A stretch of DNA of 48,929 nt from Alistipes sp. (GTDB lineage Bacteria; Bacteroidota; Bacteroidia; Bacteroidales; Rikenellaceae), in contig JAFPAD010000073.1 in assembly GCA_017424405.1 (NCBI GenBank), forward strand, positions 1 through 48,929, in the 5' to 3' direction. The notes beneath the pieces were generated by a model that was not told where the DNA came from, did no database searches, and worked only from the letters and a program-made list of their open reading frames with translations. Position 1 is the stretch's first letter. Each line of letters starts with the position of its first letter. Positions 17,119 to 26,327 of this stretch are shown piece by piece. The position numbers and the translations under genes are program-made.

Positions 17119-17736
17119 ATGATTAAAAACATAGTATTTGACTTTGGTGGTGTGCTGATTGACTGGAATCCTCGCCACCTGTACTATCCATATTTCAACG
17201 GCGATAGAGAGCAGGCAGAGTGGTTTCTGGCAAACATCTGCACCTATACTTGGAATGTCCAGATGGACGGTGGCAAACCTTTCTCAGAAGGCGTAGCCGA
17301 ACTCACCGCCCAACACCCCGAGTGGGCAGAGGCTATCGAGGTATACCACTCACGTTGGAATGAGATGATTGGAGGCGAAGTTGAAGGCACAGCCTCTCTT
17401 GTGCGCCGCTTGAAGGAGGCGGGATACCATGTCTATGGTTTAACAAATTGGTCAATGGAGACCTATCCTATGATTAGAGATTGCTACGAGGTCTTTTCGC
17501 TCTTCGAAGGAGTTGTGGTTTCGGGCGAGGAGTGCTTGCTCAAACCCGACGAAAAGATATATCGCTGCTTGCTGGAGCGTTACTCTCTCAAAGCCGAGGA
17601 GTCGGTATTCCTGGATGACAATGCAGACAATGTAGCGGGAGCTGAGGCTGTTGGCATGTCTGCCATACGTTTCGAGAGTGCTGCTCAGGCGGAGCAAGAG
17701 TTAAAAAAGCGTTTCAATATCAATTTATCTAAATAG
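17119..17736 (+). CDS. HAD-like hydrolase (subfamily IA)
   Basis: 205 residues. The HAD nucleophile motif is FDFGGVLIDWNP with Asp8; a Gly takes the place of the usual second Asp, as in the YihX-like glucose-1-phosphatase group (DLGNV). Further motifs: GLTNWS (motif II), KPDEKIYRCLL (motif III Lys) and FLDDNADNVAGA (motif IV acidic pair). Likely a cytoplasmic sugar-phosphate phosphatase; the substrate cannot be named. It begins 4 nt after the ClC gene. Confidence 0.88.
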   Translation: MIKNIVFDFGGVLIDWNPRHLYYPYFNGDREQAEWFLANICTYTWNVQMDGGKPFSEGVAELTAQHPEWAEAIEVYHSRWNEMIGGEVEGTASLVRRLKEAGYHVYGLTNWSMETYPMIRDCYEVFSLFEGVVVSGEECLLKPDEKIYRCLLERYSLKAEESVFLDDNADNVAGAEAVGMSAIRFESAAQAEQELKKRFNINLSK

Positions 17737-17760
17737 CCGAAAACCTTAAAACAGAATAAC

Positions 17761-19791
17761 ATGAAAAATAAAATCTTATCTCTTTTAGCCCTTTTGTGTG
17801 TGGCTGCGCCTGCCTTTGCGCAATTAACGATTGACCCACAGACCATGTTACCATCGTTTGCTGTTGAGGGCAAGACTATAATAACCACCCCAACAGAAGG
17901 TTTGTGGGGCGTGGCAACCAAGTGGGAGAATGATTGGATGGAGGGCTGGGTATATGCCTCACCTCAGCGTATGGAGCAGAGTGGCGAGTGGACTATCCTC
18001 AGCGGCGAGATGGTCATTGATGGCGGTGTGATGATTGTGCGCGACTGCTATCGTCAAATCAACGATGGTTTGGTGCAATGCCGTCGTCGCTATGAGTGGC
18101 GTGGAGGTAAGACCCTCGAAAAAGTAAACCTATCGGTACGCTGGCGCATGAAGGGCAGCAAGATGCAGACTTTCGTGCCGGGCGTTATCTATTACGGCAA
18201 TAAGAATGGTGCAAAGATTAACTCGAATATTATCCCCGTCTATAACGGCGAGGCGGGCGAGTTCGCCATCTTCGAAGACCATCGCTATCCAATTCCGTTT
18301 GTAATGTTGGAAAATGTAGCAGACGGCTGTGCGGCTGCGGTACACACAACGCCAAGCACTGTGCGTGGTGCTGTTTTGTCGGACCAATGGTGGTCGATGG
18401 GTGTTGAGGCTGCTGATAACCATACCGACTTTGTCCTCTACACGGGTCCTATCGGTTATAATGGTCAGCACGCCGTAGCAAAGGCTTTGCAGTTTACACC
18501 TATGAAATACACCGATACATATATTAATATGGAGCCTGGTCGTGTGGTTGAAAAGGAGTTTTACGTTGAGTTATACCCTATCGAAGCTGAGGGTACAGGC
18601 TTTCAACGCCCCATCTACACGGCTCTTGATATCTATAAGCCTTATGATGCCAACGCCTTCACCGACTTCCAGACTATCATCAACGAGAAGTATCGCTTTG
18701 CCAAGAACCGTTGGATTGATTTTGGTGGCGAGGCTGTAGGATTTGACATGTATGAACCTTCATTGCAAAAGGAGATTGTGATGGGTTGGTGCGGTCAGGC
18801 TGCATCACCCGGTTATGCATTGCAGGTGTTGGCAGAGCGCTTGAACGACCCCGCCATTGAGGAGATGGTACAGCGCTCGTTGGATTTCCTTTCGACCTAT
18901 CCCGTAGATGAGATGTCGGGCATGTTCAAGTTACGATATAATGGCTCTGCATATCATGGTTCAGACCACGTATCGTGCGGTCAGGGAATGTATAACTTCG
19001 CCAAAGCTATCACTGCGGCACGCAAGAATAAGCGTTACGACACCTCAAAATGGGAAGAGTTCCTGCGCAAGGCATGCGATGGTCAGGCACGTCGTATATT
19101 AAACAATGGATGGTCGCCTCGTTCTACCGATGAGGCTTTCTACGTTGCTCCACTTGTGATTGCGTCAAAGTTATTCAAGAACAAGCAGTATCTGGCGGCA
19201 GCCGAGAAGGCATCACAACTCTACGCCGACCGCCACCTAAAGATGAATGGTTGCTATTGGGGTGGCACATTGGACGCTACGTGCGAGGACAAGGAGGGCT
19301 CATGGGCTGCATTCCAGGCTTTTATAAATATGTATGAGCAGACCAAGGAGCAGAAGTATCTCGATTGGGCAAAGCACGCCATGGACGTATGTTTGAGCTA
19401 TGTTGTGGTGTGGGATATTCCGCTGCCAGCAGGTCGTCTTGCCGACTACAACTTCCGCTCAACAGGTTGGACAGTGGTGTCACCACAGAATCAGCATATT
19501 GACGTATATGGCGTACTGTTTGCCCCTGAAGTATATCGCATGGGTAAATACCTGAAAGATGAACGTTTGTGTGACCTATCAAAGGTGATGTATCGCACCT
19601 GCTTCCAGCTCACTAACGCCTACGGCTCACAAGGAGAGCAGTTGCAGCAAACCAACTTCGCACAGCATGGCGACATGAGCAACGTACACAAACTAAGAGG
19701 AGGCTATTCGGAAGGTTGGACCGTATTCTGGATTACAGCACACTTCCTAAATGCAGCGGCTCGTTTCGAGGAGATGGGCGTAGAGCCTTAA
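17761..19791 (+). CDS. Secreted protein of unknown function, possible sugar-active alpha/alpha-barrel protein
   Basis: 676 residues. Signal peptide MKNKILSLLALLCVAAPAFA with cleavage after AFA, so exported. Residues about 25-290 look beta-rich; from about 300 to the end helices dominate with aromatic and glycine-rich turns (GWCGQAASPGYALQVLAERL; EDKEGSWAAFQAFINMYEQT; KYLDWAKHAMDVCLSY), as in six-hairpin (alpha/alpha) barrel glycosidases that carry an N-terminal beta-sandwich. I do not recognise the family and cannot point to catalytic residues. Gap to the HAD gene is 24 nt; terminator at 19806. Glycoside hydrolase or lyase-like activity is inference from fold impression. Confidence 0.6.
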   Translation: MKNKILSLLALLCVAAPAFAQLTIDPQTMLPSFAVEGKTIITTPTEGLWGVATKWENDWMEGWVYASPQRMEQSGEWTILSGEMVIDGGVMIVRDCYRQINDGLVQCRRRYEWRGGKTLEKVNLSVRWRMKGSKMQTFVPGVIYYGNKNGAKINSNIIPVYNGEAGEFAIFEDHRYPIPFVMLENVADGCAAAVHTTPSTVRGAVLSDQWWSMGVEAADNHTDFVLYTGPIGYNGQHAVAKALQFTPMKYTDTYINMEPGRVVEKEFYVELYPIEAEGTGFQRPIYTALDIYKPYDANAFTDFQTIINEKYRFAKNRWIDFGGEAVGFDMYEPSLQKEIVMGWCGQAASPGYALQVLAERLNDPAIEEMVQRSLDFLSTYPVDEMSGMFKLRYNGSAYHGSDHVSCGQGMYNFAKAITAARKNKRYDTSKWEEFLRKACDGQARRILNNGWSPRSTDEAFYVAPLVIASKLFKNKQYLAAAEKASQLYADRHLKMNGCYWGGTLDATCEDKEGSWAAFQAFINMYEQTKEQKYLDWAKHAMDVCLSYVVVWDIPLPAGRLADYNFRSTGWTVVSPQNQHIDVYGVLFAPEVYRMGKYLKDERLCDLSKVMYRTCFQLTNAYGSQGEQLQQTNFAQHGDMSNVHKLRGGYSEGWTVFWITAHFLNAAARFEEMGVEP

Positions 19792-19805
19792 TCATATAAT
19801 TCAAC

Positions 19806-19841
19806 AAAAAAATCCCGAAGCATAACACTTCGGGATTTTTT
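19806..19841. terminator. Bidirectional terminator between convergent genes
   Basis: AAATCCCGAAG pairs with CTTCGGGATTT (right arm from 19828) around a 7-nt loop, flanked by A and T runs. It serves the secreted-protein gene (+) and yidC (-). Confidence 0.92.
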
Positions 19842-19859
19842 ATCTAATCGTATTAAATA

Positions 19860-21788
19860 CTACTTTCGATTTGCTTGCTGACGTGCCATCTCCTCCTGCT
19901 GGCGCATCAACTCCTCATAACGAAGTTGGAACTTAGACTTCTTCTTATTCTTCTGCTTTGCCTTGTTCTGATCCATGATACGACGAATCTTATCATCATC
20001 AACAAAACGACGCATACCTGTCATAATGAGCATAGTCAAAAGCTGTGATACCAAATAGTAGTAGCACAAACCTGACGAGTAGTCGTTAAACCAGAAGAGC
20101 ATCATCGCTGGCATCATATACACCATCATGAACTTCATACCAGCCATCTGACCCGATGCTGCCGAATTCTGCTGATAGTTGATATATGAGAAACCTATCA
20201 TAGTAATACACATCAACAAGCAGAACAGACTCACGTGGTCACCATAGAATGGGATTGTGAACGGAAACTCCAAAATGCTATCATATGACGAAAGGTCATC
20301 AGCCCACAAGAACGATTTACCACGCAACTCGATACTTACAGGGAAGAAGCGGAACAAAGCCCACAACAATGGCAACTGAATAAGCATTGGCAAGCAACCA
20401 CCCATAGGACTGATGCCAGCCTTCTTGTAGATGTTCATCATCTCCTGCTGCTTCTTCATTGCATCTTCCTGACGTGGATACTTTGCATTCAAAGCGTCCA
20501 TCTCAGGCTTAATTACACGCATCTTTGCAGTCGAGAGATAACTCTTATATGTAAGAGGGAATATCAACAACTTAACAAGGATTGTCAACAGAAGAATGAT
20601 GATACCAAAACTTGAGATATACTTGCTCAAGAAATCAAACACAGGGATAACAATCCATCGGTTGAACCAACCAACGAGCCAACCACCGAGTGGAATCAAA
20701 CGCTCCATTGCAACACTCTCACCATTCATGTCCACAATCTCCTGCAAGATAGGATACTTATTAGGACCACAGTAGATTGAGAAGTTGTATCCCTCAGTCT
20801 GCGGAGTGTAATTAACACCCATACGAGATGTATAGTGCTTCAAATAGCCCGAGCCCTTCTCCATGGTCTTAAAGCCCATGTCGGCGTAAGCGAAGTTGTT
20901 ATGCGCAAGGAACACCTGTGAGAAGAATTGCTGGCGGAAAGCCACCCAATTAACCTCACCCTGCACCTGCTCCGACTTGCTATCTTCACTCATACCCAAG
21001 TCCTCGACGCCATCATCCCCAGGCAAACGATATGAGAGTGTGGTGTACATATTCTCAGTCTTATAACTGCGTTCGTTCTGATATGTCACATTGCTCCACA
21101 TCAAGCCCACAGTAGATTGCTGAGCCATCACAGGCGACAGATTCTCAAACTTAACATTGAAATCCACCAAGTAATCGCGCGAAGGCTGCTTCTGGTCGTA
21201 CAACACATACTCATAGATGATGTATGCACCATTGCTAACCTCAAGACGCATATCCAACACCTGACGACCCTCCTCACGACGTACACCCTCGCTTGTGAAT
21301 AGATACTCAGATGTATTAACCTTGACGTTGTTCAAGCCATTCTTGATGTAAAACTCCATGTCGAATGTTGCTGTCGCAGGGTCGAAGAGCGAAATCAACT
21401 CATTGCGCTCCTCCTTTGGTGCGTACTTTGTGTAATCGGCAAGCACAGCCTTAGTCATCATACCACCGCGTGTTGAGAAATCAACAGTCAAATAGTCATT
21501 CGACATTGTGAACTGCTGCGCCTCGCCCACTCTTGCCGCTACAAGGCTCTCGCCAAAGGCAGCAATCTCACGCTGCTCAGCCAATTGAGCCGCCACCTGC
21601 TTCAAGCTGTCTGACAACTCTTCTAAAACAGGCTGCTCCGCCTGCTCTGCTTCAGCAAGTGCCTGCTCCTGAGCTTGCACCTGCTCCATGTATTGTTGAT
21701 ATTGGGTTTGTTGCTTGGAACTGAACACCATGTAGCCGATAAAAATCGCCGACATGAGAACAATTCCGATAATCGTTTTCTTATCCAT
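19860..21788 (-). CDS. yidC: Membrane protein insertase YidC
   Basis: 642 residues. An N-terminal membrane helix (about 5-22) anchors a large periplasmic domain (about 90-370), and the conserved insertase core with five helices lies at about 375-600, including ILLLTILVKLLIFPLTYKSYLSTAKMR and the GGCLPMLIQLPLLWALF segment. The C-terminus is basic (KQKNKKKSKFQLR), which in YidC proteins assists ribosome contact. It inserts membrane proteins alone or with Sec. It is 19 nt downstream of pyrG; pyrG-yidC is a familiar Bacteroidota pairing. Confidence 0.97.
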   Translation of the reverse strand: MDKKTIIGIVLMSAIFIGYMVFSSKQQTQYQQYMEQVQAQEQALAEAEQAEQPVLEELSDSLKQVAAQLAEQREIAAFGESLVAARVGEAQQFTMSNDYLTVDFSTRGGMMTKAVLADYTKYAPKEERNELISLFDPATATFDMEFYIKNGLNNVKVNTSEYLFTSEGVRREEGRQVLDMRLEVSNGAYIIYEYVLYDQKQPSRDYLVDFNVKFENLSPVMAQQSTVGLMWSNVTYQNERSYKTENMYTTLSYRLPGDDGVEDLGMSEDSKSEQVQGEVNWVAFRQQFFSQVFLAHNNFAYADMGFKTMEKGSGYLKHYTSRMGVNYTPQTEGYNFSIYCGPNKYPILQEIVDMNGESVAMERLIPLGGWLVGWFNRWIVIPVFDFLSKYISSFGIIILLLTILVKLLIFPLTYKSYLSTAKMRVIKPEMDALNAKYPRQEDAMKKQQEMMNIYKKAGISPMGGCLPMLIQLPLLWALFRFFPVSIELRGKSFLWADDLSSYDSILEFPFTIPFYGDHVSLFCLLMCITMIGFSYINYQQNSAASGQMAGMKFMMVYMMPAMMLFWFNDYSSGLCYYYLVSQLLTMLIMTGMRRFVDDDKIRRIMDQNKAKQKNKKKSKFQLRYEELMRQQEEMARQQANRK

Positions 21789-21807
21789 TTCTTATTTGTA
21801 AAAGTGT

Positions 21808-23454
21808 TTATTTTGAAGCCTTCTGCTCGGCTGTTTTACTCTTCTGATACTCCAATGACGCAGCCACAAATGCCACGAACAATGGTGCAGGGGTAGCCAC
21901 TGTGCTATGATACTCAGGGTTGAACAATACACCCACAAACCATGGGTGGTTCTTCAACTCAACTGCCTCAACAAGACCTGTCTCAGGGTTAGTACCTACG
22001 GCAACCATGCCAGCCTTCTCAAACTGGTCGAGATACTTGCTGTTAAACTCAAAGCGGTGACGGTGACGCTCGACGATAGACTCCTTGCCATACGCAGCAG
22101 CACTCTTCGAGCCACTCTTAAGCGTACAAGCGAAGCCGCCCAAACGCATAGTGCCATCTTTAGCCATAATCTTTTTCTGCTCCTCCATGATGTCCACCAC
22201 AGGATTCTTGGTCTGAGGATCCATCTCACGAGAATGAGCATCTTTCAAGCCCAACACGTTGCGAGCAAACTCAACAACTGCACTCTCCATACCAAGACAC
22301 ACACCGAAGAAAGGAACATTATTCTCACGAGCATAACGCACAGCCTCCAACTTACCCTCGAAGCCACGGTTACCTGAACCTGGAGCTACAAATACACCCG
22401 ACACGTCACCCAACTTCTCAGCCACATTCTCACGTGTAATGCTCTCAGCTGCAACATAGTGCACCTTAACCTTACAATGGTTTGCAGCACCTGCATGGAT
22501 AAACGACTCGTTGATTGACTTATATGCATCTGGCAACTCGGTATATTTTCCCACCAAAGCAATCTCAACGCGCTTCTTAGGATTCTTAACCTTCTCAACA
22601 AACTCCTTCCATGATGCCAAATCAGGCTCACCATCGTCAGCAACACCCAACTTGCGCAAGATAACATCGTCCAAGCGCTGGTCACGCATGCTGAGTGGCA
22701 CCTCATAGATAGTTGGCTTATCAACCGACTCCACAACAGCATCTGGCGTTACGTTGCAGAACAATGCAACCTTACGACGTACCTCCTCTGGCAAGCTATG
22801 CTCAGCACGCAATACCAATACATCTGGCTGAACACCCTCCGACTGAAGCTCCTTTACCGAGTGCTGCGTAGGCTTAGTCTTAAGCTCGCTGGCAACTGCC
22901 ATGTAAGGAACCCATGCCAAGTGAATCAAAACAGAGTTCTGATACCCCAACTCGTTACGCAACTGACGTACAGACTCGATATATGGCAATGACTCGATAT
23001 CACCCACAGTACCACCAATCTCTGAGATGATTACATCATACTTCTTTGTTGCACCCAACAACTGAATACGACGCTTAATCTCGTCGGTGATGTGAGGAAT
23101 AACCTGCACGGTCTTACCCATATACTCACCACGACGCTCCTTCTCCAAGATGCTCTGATAGATCTTACCTGTTGTAACAGTATTGTTTGTTGTTGTGGTG
23201 ATTGACGTAAATCGCTCATAGTGACCCAAATCCAAATCACACTCAGTACCGTCCTCTGTCACATAGCTCTCACCATGTTCGTAAGGATTCAACTTACCTG
23301 GATCGGCATTGATATATGGGTCAAACTTCTGAACGGTAACAGAGTAACCACGAGCCTGCAACAGCTGTGCTACCGATGCAGAGATAACGCCCTTACCCAA
23401 CGATGATGCCACACCTCCTGTAACGAAGATATACTTTGGCTTACTTAACTTCAT
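21808..23454 (-). CDS. pyrG: CTP synthase
   Basis: 548 residues. The amidoligase domain occupies about 1-270 (KYIFVTGGVASSLGKG at 7-22 with the P-loop; KFDPYINADPGKLNPYEHGE) and the class I glutamine amidotransferase domain the rest, with nucleophile Cys386 in FGVCLGME and the NPEYHS segment bearing the catalytic His. It converts UTP to CTP using glutamine and ATP. Upstream, a 30-nt hairpin separates it from the DUF349 gene. Confidence 0.98.
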   Translation of the reverse strand: MKLSKPKYIFVTGGVASSLGKGVISASVAQLLQARGYSVTVQKFDPYINADPGKLNPYEHGESYVTEDGTECDLDLGHYERFTSITTTTNNTVTTGKIYQSILEKERRGEYMGKTVQVIPHITDEIKRRIQLLGATKKYDVIISEIGGTVGDIESLPYIESVRQLRNELGYQNSVLIHLAWVPYMAVASELKTKPTQHSVKELQSEGVQPDVLVLRAEHSLPEEVRRKVALFCNVTPDAVVESVDKPTIYEVPLSMRDQRLDDVILRKLGVADDGEPDLASWKEFVEKVKNPKKRVEIALVGKYTELPDAYKSINESFIHAGAANHCKVKVHYVAAESITRENVAEKLGDVSGVFVAPGSGNRGFEGKLEAVRYARENNVPFFGVCLGMESAVVEFARNVLGLKDAHSREMDPQTKNPVVDIMEEQKKIMAKDGTMRLGGFACTLKSGSKSAAAYGKESIVERHRHRFEFNSKYLDQFEKAGMVAVGTNPETGLVEAVELKNHPWFVGVLFNPEYHSTVATPAPLFVAFVAASLEYQKSKTAEQKASK

Positions 23455-23512
23455 AACCTAATAAAAATTAATTTTATACTTATTTTCTTTTACTCTCCTA
23501 TTCCACCGCAAT

Positions 23513-23542
23513 GAGGCTGTCTAACAATTTGTTAGCAGCCTC
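23513..23542. other. Long hairpin between the DUF349 gene and pyrG
   Basis: GAGGCTG, one unpaired base, CTAACA, loop of 3, TGTTAG, CAGCCTC: about 13 bp of stem. No T run follows on either strand, so it is not a standard intrinsic terminator. It lies 29 nt after the DUF349 stop codon and about 60 nt before the pyrG start, so it may be an mRNA processing or stability element, or a weak terminator. Confidence 0.6.
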
Positions 23543-23571
23543 TGCGCCTAAATGATTATCTTTCGAGCTAA

Positions 23572-25539
23572 CTACTCCTTCTCAGCGCCAGCCTCGGCAG
23601 TGTAGTTGTCAATCAACTGCACCTTCTCGATAGTAAGCTGCAACTCTTGCTTAGCCTTTGCAATCTTATCGCGTATGTCGGCAATCATAGCATCGGCATT
23701 CTTCGACTTCGAGAAGAATCCTATATTATTCTCCAACAGAGCTATATCCTGCTCCAACTGACGTACCTTATTGTACAATCTCTCGCGCTCTGAACGCATA
23801 CGCTTATCGGCGCCCGACTTCATACCCTGCAAACGCTCCTTAAAACGATTCATTGAACGATCTCGCTCCGAGCCACGCAACACCGCAAACATAGCATCGA
23901 CAGCCTCCTTGTATTTCTTTTGGACAGCGTCCTTCTGCTTGATAGGTACATATCCTATCTCACTCCAACGACGCTGGAACTCCTTGATGAGGTCATATCC
24001 TCCAGCCTTAATGTCGGCAACGTGCATCTGGTCAATAAGCTCCAACTTCTTTTGCAAATTAACCTCATGCTCATCTTCAATGCTGGCAAAATGCTTCGCC
24101 TTACGCTCAAAGAACTTATCGCATGCTGCGCGGAAACGCTTCCACACCTGATCGGAATAACGACGCGACACTGTACCCACCTGCTTCCACTTAGCCTGCA
24201 AAGCTATCAATTCGTCGGTAGCATGCTTCCAGTCCTCACTCTCCTGCAACGCCTCAGCAGCCTGACATATCTCCTGTTTGAGTTGCAAGTTATGCTCCAT
24301 TTCACTCTTCACGCCCTCATAAAACTTGCGCTTCGCCTCAAAGAAGCGGTCGCATGAGGTACGGAAACGCTCATAGATGCGTGTATTATCTTTCTTTGGC
24401 GCAAAACCTATTGTGCGCCACATCTTCTGGATTTCAATAAGGCGTTCGCTTGCCTTATTCCACTCCTTACGTGATGTATATGGGTGCTCCACCAACGCCT
24501 CGGTCTTGGCACACAACTCACTCTTGAGTTCCAAATTCTTCAACTGTTCCTGCTTAAGAACGTCGAAATACTCTTGGTGCTGTTTATTGATGCGTGTTGA
24601 AGCTGCCTTGAAACGCTCCCACAATGACTCTTTATACTCATTTGCCACAGGTCCTGTTTCACGCCACTCGTCGTGCAACTTCTGCAACTTATGGAAAGCC
24701 TCAACGATAGATGGCTCGGTAATTAACGCCTCAGCCTGCTCACAGAGCTGCAACTTCTGCTCGTAATTTTTCTTCAGGTCAAGATCTCGCAACTCCTTAT
24801 TTATCTTGATAAAGTTGTAGAAGTTCTCGACATGGAGATTATATGTTTCCCACAAATCCTTAACCTTCTGCTGTGGGACCAAGCCCGTCTCCTTCCAGCG
24901 CTGCTGCAATTCGCGGAACTTAGCAAAGGTATTATTCAGAGTCTCATCAGAATTAACAAGCTCCTTCAACTCTTCAATAATCGCGAGTTTTACCTTCAGA
25001 TTCTCCTCCTTGATATTATCCAAGTTGGCAATATACTCATCACGGCGTGTACGATACTCCTTAAACAAATCCTTTAAGCGCACCTCTGCGGCATCAACCT
25101 GAGATACAAACTCCTCGCCCTCGTTTGCTGTTGCCTCAAATGCCTTACGTGCTGCCTCCACCTCAGTTCGATGAAGTTTATAGAAAGCTATCTTAATAGC
25201 CTCAACACTCTTACGCAATGTTTGCACAGGCTCGGTCTCTAGCAACGAAGCAAACATTTCAACAAGTTCCTGTTTGCTCTTGTTGCCAAGATCGTTGGTA
25301 TCAACCTCCTCGGCCGATAGCTCTTCAGCTGTCTCCTCACCAATAGCAAGACCTGCTCGCTCAGCATCTAACGCCGCATCTTCTTCCGAAAAGTCAGCAA
25401 GACCCTCCTCAAGACTTTCCTGCTCATCAACATTAACAGCAACCTCATTAGATTCCACAGAAGTCACATTTTGCGCATCATCGGCACTGCCGATAGGCTC
25501 CACAAGAGCCGCATTTAAAGAATTTTCAGTAGTCATCAC
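23572..25539 (-). CDS. DUF349 tandem-repeat coiled protein
   Basis: 655 residues, predicted cytoplasmic and strongly helical. After an acidic, low-complexity N-terminus (about 1-90) there are five clear repeats centred on a W-x3-G motif at residues 215, 292, 374, 451 and 525, that is every 74-82 residues, each followed by an aromatic-rich helix (for example WKQVGTVSRR then WKRFRAACDKFF). This is the DUF349 family, whose function is not established. The last 100 residues are a coiled coil. Start is Met1 or Met2. It diverges from a response regulator gene. Confidence 0.88.
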   Translation of the reverse strand: MMTTENSLNAALVEPIGSADDAQNVTSVESNEVAVNVDEQESLEEGLADFSEEDAALDAERAGLAIGEETAEELSAEEVDTNDLGNKSKQELVEMFASLLETEPVQTLRKSVEAIKIAFYKLHRTEVEAARKAFEATANEGEEFVSQVDAAEVRLKDLFKEYRTRRDEYIANLDNIKEENLKVKLAIIEELKELVNSDETLNNTFAKFRELQQRWKETGLVPQQKVKDLWETYNLHVENFYNFIKINKELRDLDLKKNYEQKLQLCEQAEALITEPSIVEAFHKLQKLHDEWRETGPVANEYKESLWERFKAASTRINKQHQEYFDVLKQEQLKNLELKSELCAKTEALVEHPYTSRKEWNKASERLIEIQKMWRTIGFAPKKDNTRIYERFRTSCDRFFEAKRKFYEGVKSEMEHNLQLKQEICQAAEALQESEDWKHATDELIALQAKWKQVGTVSRRYSDQVWKRFRAACDKFFERKAKHFASIEDEHEVNLQKKLELIDQMHVADIKAGGYDLIKEFQRRWSEIGYVPIKQKDAVQKKYKEAVDAMFAVLRGSERDRSMNRFKERLQGMKSGADKRMRSERERLYNKVRQLEQDIALLENNIGFFSKSKNADAMIADIRDKIAKAKQELQLTIEKVQLIDNYTAEAGAEKE

Positions 25540-25586
25540 ATTAAGTAGTTTTGATATGTTACACCATTTTATAACATACAGATGTG

Positions 25587-25594
25587 CAAATATA
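25587..25594 (-). promoter_or_regulatory. -7 box of the DUF349 gene
   Basis: TATATTTG on the minus strand fits TAnnTTTG and lies 47 nt before the start. No TTTG box is seen at the expected -33 distance. Confidence 0.45.
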
Positions 25595-25639
25595 GGAAAT
25601 TTATCGCTTCGTTCTTCTTTTTTTTACTGAGATTTTTCC

Positions 25640-25647
25640 TATATTTG
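25640..25647 (+). promoter_or_regulatory. -7 box of the response regulator gene
   Basis: TATATTTG matches TAnnTTTG, 15 nt before the start codon, so the leader would be very short. The preceding bases TTTCC mirror those before the opposite-strand box at 25587-25594. Confidence 0.5.
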
Positions 25648-25662
25648 TAAAAAAATTAAGCT

Positions 25663-26322
25663 ATGGGATACCGAATATTACTTATCGACGATGAAGCCGA
25701 CATTTTGGAATTTGTGAAGTACAACCTATCACGTGACGGCTACGAAGTATTCACAGCTGCCAATGGCGCTGAGGGTTTGCAAGTTGCTTTAGAGGTTAAG
25801 CCTCATTTAATACTCCTCGACATGATGATGCCCGTACTCGACGGCATCGAAACATGCAAGGCAATTCGTCGTTCGCCCGTGCTAAAGAATGTAATGGTGG
25901 TCTATCTCTCTGCTGTAGGCACTGAAGAGACCCAGCTACAAGGCTATGATGCTGGCGCAGACGACTACATCAACAAACCTATCAAGATGAATATCCTGCG
26001 CAGTCGCGTGCAGGCAATCCTAAAGCGCATACCATCAATCGAAGAGCCTGCAAACGACAAGTTGGAAATTGACGTAGAGCACTACCTCGTGAAAAAGGGT
26101 GATGAAACAATCATTCTTCCTCGCAAAGAGTTCTCATTGCTTCAGCTCCTACACTCCGAGCCAGGCAAACTCTTCACACGTGAGGAGATTTACGCAAAGG
26201 TATGGGGCAGCAATGTCATCGTGGGCGACAGAACCATCGATGTACATATTCGCAAGCTAAGACAAAAAATAGGCGAAGAACATATCGTAACCATCAAAGG
26301 CGTAGGATATAAATACGAATAA
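25663..26322 (+). CDS. OmpR/PhoB family response regulator
   Basis: 219 residues. The receiver domain has all functional residues: Asp9-Asp10, phosphoacceptor Asp53 (LILLDMMMP), Ser83, and Lys105 in NKP. The C-terminal winged helix (about 125-219) has the OmpR pattern RKEFSLLQLLHSEPGKLFTREEIYAKVWG and VDVHIRKLRQKIG-like IDVHIRKLRQKI. It binds DNA when phosphorylated. No sensor kinase gene is adjacent in this window, so it is an orphan here. It resembles RprY-type regulators of Bacteroidota, but I do not assign a symbol. Confidence 0.94.
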   Translation: MGYRILLIDDEADILEFVKYNLSRDGYEVFTAANGAEGLQVALEVKPHLILLDMMMPVLDGIETCKAIRRSPVLKNVMVVYLSAVGTEETQLQGYDAGADDYINKPIKMNILRSRVQAILKRIPSIEEPANDKLEIDVEHYLVKKGDETIILPRKEFSLLQLLHSEPGKLFTREEIYAKVWGSNVIVGDRTIDVHIRKLRQKIGEEHIVTIKGVGYKYE

Positions 26323-26327
26323 ACACA

